In this document: piece by piece, positions 8,551 through 16,506 of the stretch | How the letters are laid out: every line of letters begins with the position of its first letter | How positions within the stretch are numbered: position 1 is the first letter of the stretch | Source: Pseudanabaena biceps | GTDB lineage: Bacteria > Cyanobacteriota > Cyanobacteriia > Pseudanabaenales > Pseudanabaenaceae | NCBI GenBank assembly: GCA_013361095.1 | Contig: JAATWA010000003.1 | Span: forward strand, 62,001 to 126,000 | DNA length: 64,000 nucleotides | Direction: 5' to 3' | Position numbers and translations under genes: made by a program | Notes under the pieces: model-generated | Told to the model about the DNA's origin: nothing | What the model saw: the letters and a program-made list of their open reading frames with translations, nothing else | Database searches by the model: none

Positions 8551-10329
8551 TTACATCGGTTCAAGATCTGAATACTTTTGCCGATCGCGCTCGAGTTGCT
8601 CTAGTTCGACTTGCAAGCTAGCAATTTCCGATGCAGATTTATTCCTACGCAAAATTGGAGTTTCTAGCAAAGCTTTCAGATAGCCAATCCTGCTGCCAGT
8701 CGCCGAGATAGGCTCGGATTTTGGCAGCTCATAGGGTCGCAAGCAATCGGCATTGGCAGTTTTCGGGGATAGCTTCTGAGAGATCGCTCCTGTAGAAATT
8801 TCAGTTTTTGGCGGACTTAGCCTGCCGTGGGTCTCAATCCACATCGGATCGCTACTTTTTTGCGGAGACTTGGGCGAGTGAGTAGGGGCTTGAAAATCAA
8901 CGTCGGCAAATTTTGGCAATTCTTGCCCTCGCAGGGGCGTTTCAGCAAGCCCTAACGCTTTATATAGGGCTTTTTCTGTAACGTCGCTTTCTGTATGGAT
9001 TTCAGCTTGTTCTTTCGGAGGGGCGATCGACTGGGGAAATTGGACTAAATTCTCTGTGTTTGGGCTGTTACTCGTTTCGGTGAATTCTGGATGCCATAGC
9101 TCTTTATTGTCATATAAGGTTTCAACCGATACTTTGGCGCTTTTGGCGATCGCTTGCGCCATGCCTCGGATTGTCGCGGGCATTTCTCCTGTTTTATTCA
9201 GTTCGATGACTACTGCTTTTATGCGTTCGAGCCGTTCTGCTTGTTTTCGCGCTTTTTTGTTCTCCATATTTTCACTTTCTTCGTCTTCGTCTGTTTGTTC
9301 GTTGTTTTTGCTTCCCCAGGGGAAGTGATGCTTCAGGCACCATTTGGCGATGTCTTTGGCTTTTTGGTCGAGTCGCTTGATGTCTCCGCAAAATGTCAGG
9401 TATCCTGCGGCGGTTTTGGCGGTTTTGGTGATGTATTCGGCGATCGCTTCGATTTCTTCACATCCCATGAAGACACGGGCATATTTGCCCATTAGGTATA
9501 GCAGTTGATTGCTTTGTCCTCTGTCTGTCCATCCTTCTTCGATTTGTTTTTCTAGGTCTTCTCGCCATTGGATTGGACGGCGGTTGTCTTTGGGCGGTTG
9601 ATAGTTAGATTTGGCTTCGGTGATCGCCTGTTTTAGGAGGTCGATGTCTTGATGCTCTTGCACGGTCAGCCATGTTTCGACAAATTGGCTGAGATCCCTT
9701 CCGACGATCTGGAGGTCGTTGTCGAGGAGGTAGCTGCCTGTTTGTAGTGGCAGTCGATGTCCGCTATATTCTGAGTCGTATTTTTTCGTGTTGGGGAAGG
9801 TTTCAATAACTCCTGATGCGATTTCGCAGTTATGGTTTTGCAGGCAGGCTTTAATCGCACAGGCGATGCCGAAGCTGGGTACTTCTTGCCATAGGGGGTA
9901 ATAGATGTGTAGTCCTTGGCTGTAGGAACTTTGGACGATCATCGGTCTGACTAGTCCAATGTCTTCTAGGGCTTGGAGGATAGTTTTAAATTTCTCGTGG
10001 TTGTTGCTGGGGTGGTAGGGGCTGCCTTTGTCGATGTCGATGAGGGCGTATTCGGTTTGGTTGCCAAATCTTACGCCGATTAAGGTTTCTGGGTCAGTCC
10101 AATAGTCGTACAAACGCCTTCCCGTAATGGGATAGCGCGTTTCGGTTTTCCATTCGGGTTTGTTCGTCCGATCTCTATTTTTGGCATAGATAAAATTCCA
10201 CGAATATGGGAAAAAACTCGCAAAGGTTTGCGCGGTTAGCTCTGTCGTGGTTAATGAGTTTGGCTCTAAGCCTTTGGTCGTAAATTTAAGATCGGCAGCA
10301 TCACAAATAAGATCTTTTTGAGAGGTCAA
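8551..10329 (-). CDS. Archaeo-eukaryotic primase-like protein (candidate plasmid primase/replication protein)
   Basis: 592 residues starting with TTG at 10329, no better ATG nearby. Around residues 90-100 is YALIDIDKGS, matching the hhDhD metal motif of AEP-superfamily primases; about 60 residues later QSSYSQGLHIYYPL matches the sxH motif; then GHRLPLQTGSYLL fits the third conserved block. The middle part (GRRPIQWREDLEKQI region, then AEYITKTAKTAAGYLTFCG) is helical and could be a PriCT-like segment; residues 340-592 are charged and proline-rich, probably disordered. Plasmid replication proteins of cyanobacteria often carry such a primase. Role as primary initiator is inferred from domain and from palindromes upstream. 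The TTG start overlaps the stop of a 27-codon ORF. Confidence 0.65.
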   Translation of the reverse strand: MTSQKDLICDAADLKFTTKGLEPNSLTTTELTAQTFASFFPYSWNFIYAKNRDRTNKPEWKTETRYPITGRRLYDYWTDPETLIGVRFGNQTEYALIDIDKGSPYHPSNNHEKFKTILQALEDIGLVRPMIVQSSYSQGLHIYYPLWQEVPSFGIACAIKACLQNHNCEIASGVIETFPNTKKYDSEYSGHRLPLQTGSYLLDNDLQIVGRDLSQFVETWLTVQEHQDIDLLKQAITEAKSNYQPPKDNRRPIQWREDLEKQIEEGWTDRGQSNQLLYLMGKYARVFMGCEEIEAIAEYITKTAKTAAGYLTFCGDIKRLDQKAKDIAKWCLKHHFPWGSKNNEQTDEDEESENMENKKARKQAERLERIKAVVIELNKTGEMPATIRGMAQAIAKSAKVSVETLYDNKELWHPEFTETSNSPNTENLVQFPQSIAPPKEQAEIHTESDVTEKALYKALGLAETPLRGQELPKFADVDFQAPTHSPKSPQKSSDPMWIETHGRLSPPKTEISTGAISQKLSPKTANADCLRPYELPKSEPISATGSRIGYLKALLETPILRRNKSASEIASLQVELEQLERDRQKYSDLEPM

Positions 10330-10409
10330 GCTGCTCGACCTCCCATTTGCTTGCCATCAGCGATCGCTTTCCCGATCTGCCGAGGCAAGTCTCGCATTTT
10401 TAATAACAT
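10326..10409 (-). CDS. Possible 27-aa leader peptide translationally coupled to the AEP gene
   Basis: ATG at 10409 opens a 27-codon frame (MLLKMRDLPRQIGKAIADG, ending GGRAA) whose TGA stop overlaps the TTG start of the AEP gene in a 4-nt TTGA overlap. The peptide is basic. The unusual TTG start of the downstream gene would be explained by coupling to this short frame. It could also be a chance ORF; no homology is claimed. Confidence 0.35.
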   Translation of the reverse strand: MLLKMRDLPRQIGKAIADGKQMGGRAA

Positions 10410-10503
10410 CTAGATTGTCCTGAATGTAAGGGTTGTAGCGTCTTCACTCAGGAAACAGATCGAGTCTTTTTATTTGTCCAATACTTCTTTGCAACTTTGT
10501 TTA

Positions 10504-10564
10504 CAAATTTTTAAAAATTTGCAGCACAATCTGTTGCTAAACGCATATCTTGTTGTAAGATATG
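10504..10564. other. Perfect palindrome and hairpin upstream of the AEP gene (candidate origin or regulatory site)
   Basis: 10504-10521 is a perfect 18-bp palindrome made of CAAATTTTT and its complement. 10544-10551 and 10557-10564 form CATATCTT/AAGATATG around GTTGT. The surroundings are AT-rich, as in origins, but no iteron array was seen. The rest of 10565-10860 shows no convincing gene. Confidence 0.35.
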
Positions 10565-10872
10565 AGAAAGCTTTGAACAAATTTGGCGATCAACCAAGCT
10601 CTGTCCGTTTCCTTTATTTTTAATAACTGCCTTCGGGTAATCAGAAAGCTAGTAGTTCCAAGTACTGGCTTTTTTGATTTTGAAGGGAAAAAACTAGTTC
10701 AGCCTCCTACGTTTACAAAATATCTACACAAGCATACAGCGATCGCATTAGATTTGATCCTTGTATGCTTATTTTTTTGGGGAATGACAAAGCAATCTAC
10801 TTTTATAATTCAGTTTGTTTTCTTTGTTAATTAAGGTGCTCACCTTGCTAGGATCGCTAACATAGTCCGAGG

Positions 10873-10963
10873 TAAGCTAATCGACATTCAAGTTGCATAA
10901 AAATGACCGTGAAGCACTTATATCAAGGGATACAACTTGAAAGGATAAATGTCGATTAGCTTA
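10873..10963. repeat. Nested perfect inverted repeat, MITE-like
   Basis: Outer arms of 16 bp (10873-10888 and 10948-10963, TAAGCTAATCGACATT and its exact complement) enclose inner arms CAAGTTG/CAACTTG (10889-10895 and 10933-10939). The right arms are separated by 8 nt containing AAGGATAA. Total length 91 bp. Nothing suggests a terminator (no T-tract). It could be a small non-autonomous transposable element or a protein-binding structure. Confidence 0.45.
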
Positions 10964-10984
10964 ATCTTAATTTGTTGGGGTTCC

Positions 10985-11186
10985 TATCTGCCTTACCATT
11001 AAAAAACCTGAAAAGCTTACCAAGCTGGCTCAAGAATTTCCAGAACAGTTTCTTGCCAGTCTATAAGGATGAACCGTTTATGTGAACGAATCAGCAGTTT
11101 TCAATGAGTTGATAGACAATACGGAGAAAGAGGAGCTAGCTGACATCATTCTTATGGTTATGAATATAGTTTCAAAAATAGATTAA
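10985..11186 (+). pseudogene. Possible degraded coding remnant
   Basis: Between the inverted repeat and the PRTRC cassette, plus-strand frames show protein-like stretches broken by stops: TIKKPEKLTKLAQEFPEQFL followed by a stop, then VNESAVFNELIDNTEKEELA continuing to a TAA at 11184-11186. Charged, helical composition suggests former coding sequence, but no family is recognised and the evidence is weak. The remainder up to 11286 is AT-rich without visible features. Confidence 0.2.
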
Positions 11187-11286
11187 AAGCAGGTTAAAAT
11201 TCAACGGATTTTTAACATACTATAACTTTGCAAAAAAATAAATGCTTTTTGCTTGAATTTAAGATTAGATTATACTAAGTTTTTCT

Positions 11287-12123
11287 CTATGGTTTGCATT
11301 GACTTAAATATTGATTTGACTTGCCAATAGTTTTGGCCAGTTCTTCAATTGTGTTGAATTTTGACCATGCCGTTCCGTGTTTGCAATTTACATAGGTCGC
11401 AAAGCGGGTCAGGGTTCCGCTCAGCAAACGCAACAACATATCAAAGGCTTCATCGGCGATGCGGTGATTGATTGACATGGACTGCATGTTGGCGATCGCG
11501 GCTTCTTCGCAGGATAGGATTTGGTGGTTTGCTTTCTGATCGATCAGCAGATCTGGATGTTGGATTGCTGGTGATGGTAGCGCCGTACAGAAGGTAGGAA
11601 CCCTAAATGCTCCTTCCATTCTTTCGGCGCTATCTACTGAACCCAATAGAACTTGCCCTGATTCGTAATGATTGCCGCAGTCTAGCCAGAATACAGTTCT
11701 ATCGTTTTGTAAAACTTTGGCTATTTCTGCTCTGGCTTCTGGATTGTCCACGGCTCCAATACAAATTGTTAGATGTTTCCATCGCGATATTGCCATGTCT
11801 GCTCGAAATTCGGCGGAGATTGCGTTGATTTCAAGTCCCCATTGCCATCCATACCTTGCTGCTAATACCGATGCTTTGGGAAGCTCAAGGTCGTTGGGAG
11901 TAAAGTTTTGGCGAGGAATATTCGTTGCTTCTACCCGATCTGGATCGATGAAAGTAACTGAGACTTTTTTCCCCGCTTGTTTTTGGACATAGGCAATCCG
12001 TGGCAAGTTCACAGCTAACCATCCGCCTGTACCACCACAGCCGATGAGAATTAGGTCTAGTTCATCATAGGCTGGTAGCAGGATAGGGACGGCTGCGGCA
12101 AATGGTAATGATAGATTTGACAT
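11287..12123 (-). CDS. PRTRC system ThiF family protein (E1-like adenylyltransferase)
   Basis: About 278 residues using the ATG at 12123, which overlaps the PRTRC-A stop as TAATG (a start two codons earlier is possible). The N-terminus has LDLILIGCGGTGGWLAVNL, the ATP-binding GxGGxG of the ThiF/MoeB/E1 superfamily, then FIDPDRVEATNIPRQNF (ATP/Mg contacts) and ELPKASVLA (conserved Lys). WLDCGNHYESGQVLLG around residues 170-185 contains the Cys typical of the PRTRC ThiF group. E1-like enzymes adenylate the C-terminus of a ubiquitin-like partner. It is last in the cassette and lacks a fused E2 or Ub domain. Assignment rests on motifs plus the characteristic neighbours. Confidence 0.87.
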   Translation of the reverse strand: MSNLSLPFAAAVPILLPAYDELDLILIGCGGTGGWLAVNLPRIAYVQKQAGKKVSVTFIDPDRVEATNIPRQNFTPNDLELPKASVLAARYGWQWGLEINAISAEFRADMAISRWKHLTICIGAVDNPEARAEIAKVLQNDRTVFWLDCGNHYESGQVLLGSVDSAERMEGAFRVPTFCTALPSPAIQHPDLLIDQKANHQILSCEEAAIANMQSMSINHRIADEAFDMLLRLLSGTLTRFATYVNCKHGTAWSKFNTIEELAKTIGKSNQYLSQCKP

Positions 12124-12812
12124 TACCAATCCTCCGCTAAGCAGTCTGTTAGTTGTGCTGGCAACTCCAAGATCCCTGTGATTGCGGTTTCGTAGAAATG
12201 ACCGTAAATTCCCACTCGCATCCTGATCTGTGGGTTGGAGAAGATTTCACCTATTACTCCGTATAACCGAAAGCCCGTCTCATCGCGATTATCTGTTTCG
12301 GAGAAGTAAGCTCTCATGCCATGATGGGAATGGATTTCGATGATCGCTTTGCCGTAGGTGCTGTTCGCACTGTTATCCAATGGCTTACAGGATGTAGCTG
12401 TTTGCTCTTGTTCGGGTATTGCGAGCTGCCAATTGCCATTTTCAAAATATAGGTGAAATACAATTTCGACTGGGCGATTATTAGTGTCGCAAGCAATGCG
12501 GGAAGCTTCGAGCATTTGCTCTACTAGCGTTACGGGGACTGCGGGGTATGTGAGCTGCACGGATGCTGATATCGCCTTTAGACCTTTGGCTTTGTAATAC
12601 GACACTGGCGAGATCGCTGTCAAACCTTGCCTCTTGGCTCTAACAAATGTGCCGTTGCTGCCATAGACATACTCATACATTGAGGTTGGGGCAATTTCAG
12701 GCAGGTTTTGATTGGTAGCAATGATGTGCTGAATTAACGGGGGGTTTTGGACAGTTGGCAATACGGGATTTGCTGTTGCTACGTGCTTTTGGATATGTTC
12801 TAATAATTTCAT
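12123..12812 (-). CDS. PRTRC system protein A (JAMM/MPN+ isopeptidase-like)
   Basis: About 229 residues from ATG 12812 (MKLLEHIQKH), which overlaps the stop of PRTRC-B by 4 nt; an upstream in-frame ATG at 12857 would overlap B more deeply. Near the C-terminus, EIHSHHGMRAYFSETDNRDE fits the JAMM zinc-protease signature H-x-H-x7-S-x2-D, with the acidic residue before the first His. JAMM enzymes cleave isopeptide bonds of ubiquitin-like modifiers, or process their C-termini. In PRTRC cassettes, protein A always accompanies the ThiF and E2-like proteins. A role in removing or maturing the Ub-like protein C is inferred from family knowledge. Confidence 0.83.
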   Translation of the reverse strand: MKLLEHIQKHVATANPVLPTVQNPPLIQHIIATNQNLPEIAPTSMYEYVYGSNGTFVRAKRQGLTAISPVSYYKAKGLKAISASVQLTYPAVPVTLVEQMLEASRIACDTNNRPVEIVFHLYFENGNWQLAIPEQEQTATSCKPLDNSANSTYGKAIIEIHSHHGMRAYFSETDNRDETGFRLYGVIGEIFSNPQIRMRVGIYGHFYETAITGILELPAQLTDCLAEDW

Positions 12813-13537
12813 TGGTTGATTACCATGTTGATTGCTACCTTTACGGAACTGCCACATTGGACGAGATCGTTGATGGGGTAGCGGTTGGATTTCTGTAGTT
12901 GGATCAGTTTTTCGCGGATGTCTTCTGGATGAGTATTTGATTTGCTATCCACAAGATGATTGTTAAATGGTGCTGTCATAAACATCTGCCATGCTTTAGA
13001 TAGGCGCTCTATCCCTTCTGCATAGTTGCTGAGATTATTCTCAACTCCCATGCAAATCCTGCCATCTCCATAGATGTTTGGTAATGGCACATGGTAAATA
13101 GGTGCTTCGGGTTCAAAGGTTTTTTGCTTGGTTGCCCAGATGTAGCAAGTGTCACCGCATAGCATAAATACTGTTCCCATCATGGGAATGGTCAGGGAGA
13201 TTCGCTCTCCATCACCCTGTAGGTCGGCGAAGGTAAATGTCCGTTTTGCGGGTGGCATAAACTGCACATACCAATGTCCTTGACGACAAATACCCAATCG
13301 TTTTACTCCGTCGGGTATCCAGCCTGAGTCGATACGTTCATGTTGAAAGGCAGCTCTCACTGTTTCAGGGGATAAAAACTTGTAAGTTTCTCGTTCCCTC
13401 TGCCGATATTGAAAGCAGTAATGTCCTCCTTTCAAAAATAGGAGTTTTGCCTCTGCTTCGATTAATGGATAGCCATCGGGTTTGAGGGCATCTTGGAGTG
13501 GATCTAGGATTAGCATTGCTGCTTCCTCATGCTGCAA
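12809..13537 (-). CDS. PRTRC system protein B (E2-like, Prok-E2 family D type)
   Basis: 242 residues; ATG at 13537 overlaps the end of protein F by 11 nt, a second ATG follows at residue 8. The block HVPLPNIYGDGRICMG (residues 149-164) is the conserved PRTRC-B segment in which the Cys (residue 162) corresponds to the active-site Cys of the E2-like fold. After it, MFMTAPFNNHLV is the second conserved block. In the published view of bacterial ubiquitin-like systems, this family is a divergent E2 conjugating enzyme. It would take the activated modifier from the ThiF protein. No biochemistry is shown by sequence alone. Confidence 0.82.
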   Translation of the reverse strand: MQHEEAAMLILDPLQDALKPDGYPLIEAEAKLLFLKGGHYCFQYRQRERETYKFLSPETVRAAFQHERIDSGWIPDGVKRLGICRQGHWYVQFMPPAKRTFTFADLQGDGERISLTIPMMGTVFMLCGDTCYIWATKQKTFEPEAPIYHVPLPNIYGDGRICMGVENNLSNYAEGIERLSKAWQMFMTAPFNNHLVDSKSNTHPEDIREKLIQLQKSNRYPINDLVQCGSSVKVAINMVINQ

Positions 13538-14279
13538 GATAGTGGTTGTGTATTTCTGGATTCGTCTCTTTGCATCTGTTCCAAAGCCTGACCACCTTGA
13601 TACAATTTGCCGAGTCTCTATCTAACCATTCGATAAATTCTCGATACTTTTGCATAATTGTTTGGGCTTCTGTATATGCTTCTCTCAGCGTATCTATTAC
13701 TTCTACTGTCCAATGAGCATCTACAATGTCATTTTCATAGGAGATATCCAGCCATAGATTGCCTGTGGACTGGGTGAGCATGTCTAGCGCTATGGGTAAG
13801 TGGGTGATTGCCCCTCTTAACTTTTTGCATTCTTGACTTAGTTTTTGATAATTGACGTAACTCGCGATAGGGGGCAAGTCCTGTTCCAGTTCTCCCTCAA
13901 TGTCATGCCATGTATCACCATCTAATCCATGAATTAGGCTCATCAAGAATTTCTCGGTCGCTCCTAGTTCTTCAAAGTTATCGTAATACCATGAAGTACC
14001 AAGGGGTTCCACGGGAATATAGGAGATACGTTCTGGTTCTGCCAGTAATAATGGCAATGGGAAAAATTGCTCATCCATTAAGGTCAGAAATTCAAACTCT
14101 TTTTCACTATAGGTTTCAAGGCTAGTAGCTTGAATACTAGCTTTTGATTGTTGATATTCGTCTGGATAGTAATACTGGTACAGTTGCAGCATCGTTGCTC
14201 GTTGCTGTATCGCTTCGATGTAATCCACGGCATTGTCTGCGGTGCGTGAGACTAACCACTCGAATTTGGTTTTGTTCAT
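13527..14279 (-). CDS. PRTRC system protein F-like
   Basis: 250 residues, mostly acidic and helical (pI clearly low; many Glu/Asp and aromatic residues such as YQYYYPDEY, FFPLPLLLAEPERI). I do not recognise motifs directly; the call is by position. In PRTRC operons the usual order is E, C, F, B, A, ThiF, and this gene occupies the F slot, overlapping B. ATG at 14279 follows one base after the stop of the preceding 74-aa gene. It could instead be a lineage-specific unknown protein. No membrane segment or signal peptide. Confidence 0.5.
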   Translation of the reverse strand: MNKTKFEWLVSRTADNAVDYIEAIQQRATMLQLYQYYYPDEYQQSKASIQATSLETYSEKEFEFLTLMDEQFFPLPLLLAEPERISYIPVEPLGTSWYYDNFEELGATEKFLMSLIHGLDGDTWHDIEGELEQDLPPIASYVNYQKLSQECKKLRGAITHLPIALDMLTQSTGNLWLDISYENDIVDAHWTVEVIDTLREAYTEAQTIMQKYREFIEWLDRDSANCIKVVRLWNRCKETNPEIHNHYLAA

Positions 14280-14280
14280 C

Positions 14281-14505
14281 TTAGAATCCTCGAATCGTCA
14301 TCGGTGCGGCGATTGGGCTGGCTTTTTTTAAGCTGTCGATTGTCCTTTGGATCGACTGGCTCTGTTTTTGCGATTTTTTGGTTGCTTCGGTATAGTCCTC
14401 TAGCCCGATTTCGCTTAGCTCGATTAACTGAGACCCTTGCTGTTGGTACTGCTCGATTTCCCAGAGTATTTCTAGCAAGGGATTGATTTCTTCAGGTGCT
14501 TTCAT
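14281..14505 (-). CDS. Hypothetical 74-aa protein in the PRTRC cassette
   Basis: Small Glu/Gln-rich protein (EILWEIEQYQQQGSQLIEL) predicted to be helical, coiled-coil-like; ends GAAPMTIRGF-like with a short hydrophobic tail. Its ATG at 14505 lies five bases from the end of the IS630 element, and before insertion it would have started 23 nt after the stop of protein C. The IS therefore cut away its upstream region and probably its ribosome binding site. Unrecognised family; it may be an N-terminal extension or partner of protein F. Confidence 0.5.
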   Translation of the reverse strand: MKAPEEINPLLEILWEIEQYQQQGSQLIELSEIGLEDYTEATKKSQKQSQSIQRTIDSLKKASPIAAPMTIRGF

Positions 14506-14510
14506 CAGAC

Positions 14511-15807
14511 TAGTACAAGGCGGCTAAAGTGAAGAAACATACTTTAGACGGTTAAAGCCTTACCTTTATAAGTCCATTTAAAAGGCTTAGCCATAGTACG
14601 GTTGAAGTAGTCAATAAATAAGATAATGCGAGACTTCAAATCGGCTTGAGAGATAAAGTTACCGCGTCTGAGTAACTTACGCATCAAGATCCCAAACCAA
14701 ATCTCAATCTGATTAAGCCAAGAACAATGCTTGGGAGTAAAATAAAAAACAATACGATGATTTTTATCGGTTAAGAAATCAGTCCTTGTCTGCATGGATT
14801 TGAGGATGCCGCACTTACCTTTGACACCTAAATCAATCTCCAATCTTTCGACTTGTGCAACATAGCGAACGAGGGATTCCGATTGATGAGTGTTGAGACA
14901 ATCCATAACTAAATGCCATTTGTTAGCATCAGGATTAGTGGCTATAGTTTGTTGGACATGAGTAAGATAGTCAACTTCAGTACGTGTATCGCCCACAGAA
15001 GCCTTGATGACTAAACCCGTGGCGACATCAAAACTGGCGATTAAGGTTTGAGTACCATGTCGAATATATTCAAACTCGCGACGGTGAATCTTACTAGGTT
15101 CTAAGGGCTTATCAGGATATTTGCGCTCAAGGGCTTGGATACCCGTCATTTCATCAAGACTAATAGTTTGTTCACCTAAGGCAGCTCGCTCTATTGCATT
15201 TAAGTAATTGTCAGTAATGGCTGTTACTTTTTGTTCAAACAATGGGTCAGGCGCTGGATTCAGTCAGTAACCTGATTGATGCGGTTTGATATCTGCTTCG
15301 GCGAGTAAGCGTCCAACGTGCCTCGGTGATATCGTGGTCACAATCCCGCGTTGAATCATTTCATCGGCGAGTTCGCGACTTGTCCATTGGCTGATTGGCC
15401 GACCACTCTCCTCTGGACTTTCACAGGCGATTGCAAATAAGTGCATGATTTGCTCAAGCTCGAATGTCGGTGGTGTACCCGAACGCTCAGCATCTTTCAA
15501 ACAATCCAACACACCTATGTCTTTTTCCCGTCCCCACACCCATCGGTCTCGCCACAATCGGGCACTTTTGCGGCTGATATCTAATTCCCGCGCTATCATT
15601 GCTTGACTGTATCCTTGCGAGGCTAAAACAACAATCTTTGCTCGTTGGGCTATTTGCTGCGGTGTACTGTGTCGATTGATTATCTGTTCCAATTCTTCTT
15701 GTTCCAACTCTTCTAAATGCAATGCTTTTGTAGATACCGTAAACACTAATTTTTGACCGTTATTTCATTTCTTCTTATAGTATCTTCACTTTAGCCGCCT
15801 TGTACTA
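14511..15807 (-). mobile_element. IS630-family insertion sequence with perfect 25-bp terminal inverted repeats
   Basis: The terminal repeats 14511-14535 and 15783-15807 are exact complements (they open TAGTACAAGGCGGCTAAAGT). Both ends finish in TA, the target dinucleotide duplicated by IS630/Tc1-mariner elements. Total 1297 bp with both TA copies. It sits between PRTRC protein C and the 74-aa gene, next to a HIP1-like GCGATCGC. Length and repeats are normal for a complete element, but the transposase carries an in-frame stop. Confidence 0.9.
14544..15746 (-). pseudogene. IS630 transposase interrupted by an in-frame TGA
   Basis: Two ORFs, 15264-15746 (helix-turn-helix part, ends KPHQSGY) and 14544-15242 (DDE part, EMTGIQALERKYPDKP then HLVMDCLNTHQSESL and WLNQIEIWFGILMRKLL), are in the same frame, separated by one TGA at 15266-15264 and continuing LNPAPDPLFEQK. 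Homologues normally have Trp here (HRxRYWLNPPP), so one TGG-to-TGA change explains the split. Because the frame is unchanged, programmed frameshifting is not needed. Either the element is recently inactivated, or TGA is read through. The DDE part keeps D, D and E in the expected order. Confidence 0.8.
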
Positions 15808-15823
15808 GCGATCGCTGTCTCAT

Positions 15824-16036
15824 TCATCGCACACCTTTTGTCCCTGCGAGTTTGCAGACATCCACGAGGATATCGCCGTTGGCTTGCACGGTTCTTTCGA
15901 TTTTCGAGTTCTTGATTCCTTCAAAATATAGGCTGAGAGTTGCCCTAATTTGTTCGTCACTGCTGCCGATTTCAGGTGGTACGGGAATCGTCTGTCCTTC
16001 AATCTTGATGTTATAGTTCACTGCTGTTCCACTCAT
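15824..16036 (-). CDS. PRTRC system protein C (ubiquitin-like)
   Basis: A 70-residue protein starting ATG at 16036, overlapping the stop of the preceding gene by 4 nt (ATGA). The sequence begins with a beta strand, VNYNIKIEGQTIPVPPE, continues EQIRATLSLYFEGIKN and ends in DVCKLAGTKGVR. This is the PRTRC-C pattern: a compact beta-grasp, ubiquitin-like fold (family Prok_Ub). There is no di-glycine tail; the end is GTKGVR, so if it is a conjugated modifier, it would need a different attachment or processing by protein A. Immediately downstream the cassette is broken by the IS630 insertion. Confidence 0.82.
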   Translation of the reverse strand: MSGTAVNYNIKIEGQTIPVPPEIGSSDEQIRATLSLYFEGIKNSKIERTVQANGDILVDVCKLAGTKGVR

Positions 16037-16350
16037 AATAGTGCCATCTGTTCTGATTTTGTCGATACTAGGGATCGTTTGGTGGTTGTGATTAGTTCTG
16101 GTCTTTGTTCTTCAACCATTACGATTGGTTCTTGATTTGCCAACTGACTGGTGGCATAAGCTTGAACGATCTGGGCTAGGGGCAAAGGAATTGGCTTTAG
16201 TTCGTTCAAGCTAACTGTCTGAATCAATGGCATGCCCTGTTCGCGACAAATGGAAATTATCACCATTCGCTCGGTTGAGTCGGCTTCTGGTAATATTTCA
16301 ATGCACAGCTTTAGTCTGTCTTTGTCTAGGTCGGTTACTGGATTGGTCAT
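16033..16350 (-). CDS. PRTRC system protein E-like
   Basis: About 105 residues from the ATG at 16350; a GTG start at 16404 would add 18 residues, but the N-terminal leader looks non-coding. The pattern LCIEILPEADSTERMVIISICR followed by PLIQTVSLNELKPIPLPLAQ resembles the opening of PRTRC protein E (a beta-rich start, then 'PLxLxGTPxELD'). The call is partly positional: it precedes protein C by a 4-nt overlap, where E sits in known cassettes. The C-terminal third is Ser/Thr-rich. A ParB-like component, often the first gene of PRTRC operons, is not adjacent. Confidence 0.45.
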   Translation of the reverse strand: MTNPVTDLDKDRLKLCIEILPEADSTERMVIISICREQGMPLIQTVSLNELKPIPLPLAQIVQAYATSQLANQEPIVMVEEQRPELITTTKRSLVSTKSEQMALL

Positions 16351-16446
16351 GGCTTTTTCGCTTATATTCTTATGGCTTTCTACACGAGTACTGGCGCTAG
16401 CCACTTTTAAGCAATAATAGAGTTTGAGAATTAGAAGTAAAAAAAA

Positions 16447-16474
16447 GTAAAATCCTCACAGTTGAGGATTTTAC
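16447..16474 (-). terminator. Rho-independent terminator after the 145-aa gene
   Basis: Perfect 12-bp stem GTAAAATCCTCA/TGAGGATTTTAC with a CAGT loop. On the minus strand it is followed by a run of eight T (the complement of 16439-16446). The gene 16507-16944 ends 32 nt upstream. The opposite side also has TTTT, so it may work both ways. Confidence 0.75.
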
Positions 16475-16506
16475 TTTTAAGTTGCTTTCAAGATTAGTTT
16501 GCTCAA

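Noticed and set aside
10583-10834. 83-codon plus-strand ORF
   Set aside because: No SD, no recognisable pattern, and composition suggests non-coding AT-rich sequence.
14544-15746. Programmed frameshift between two IS630 ORFs
   Set aside because: The two ORFs are in the same frame, with only one TGA between them, so a frameshift is not required.
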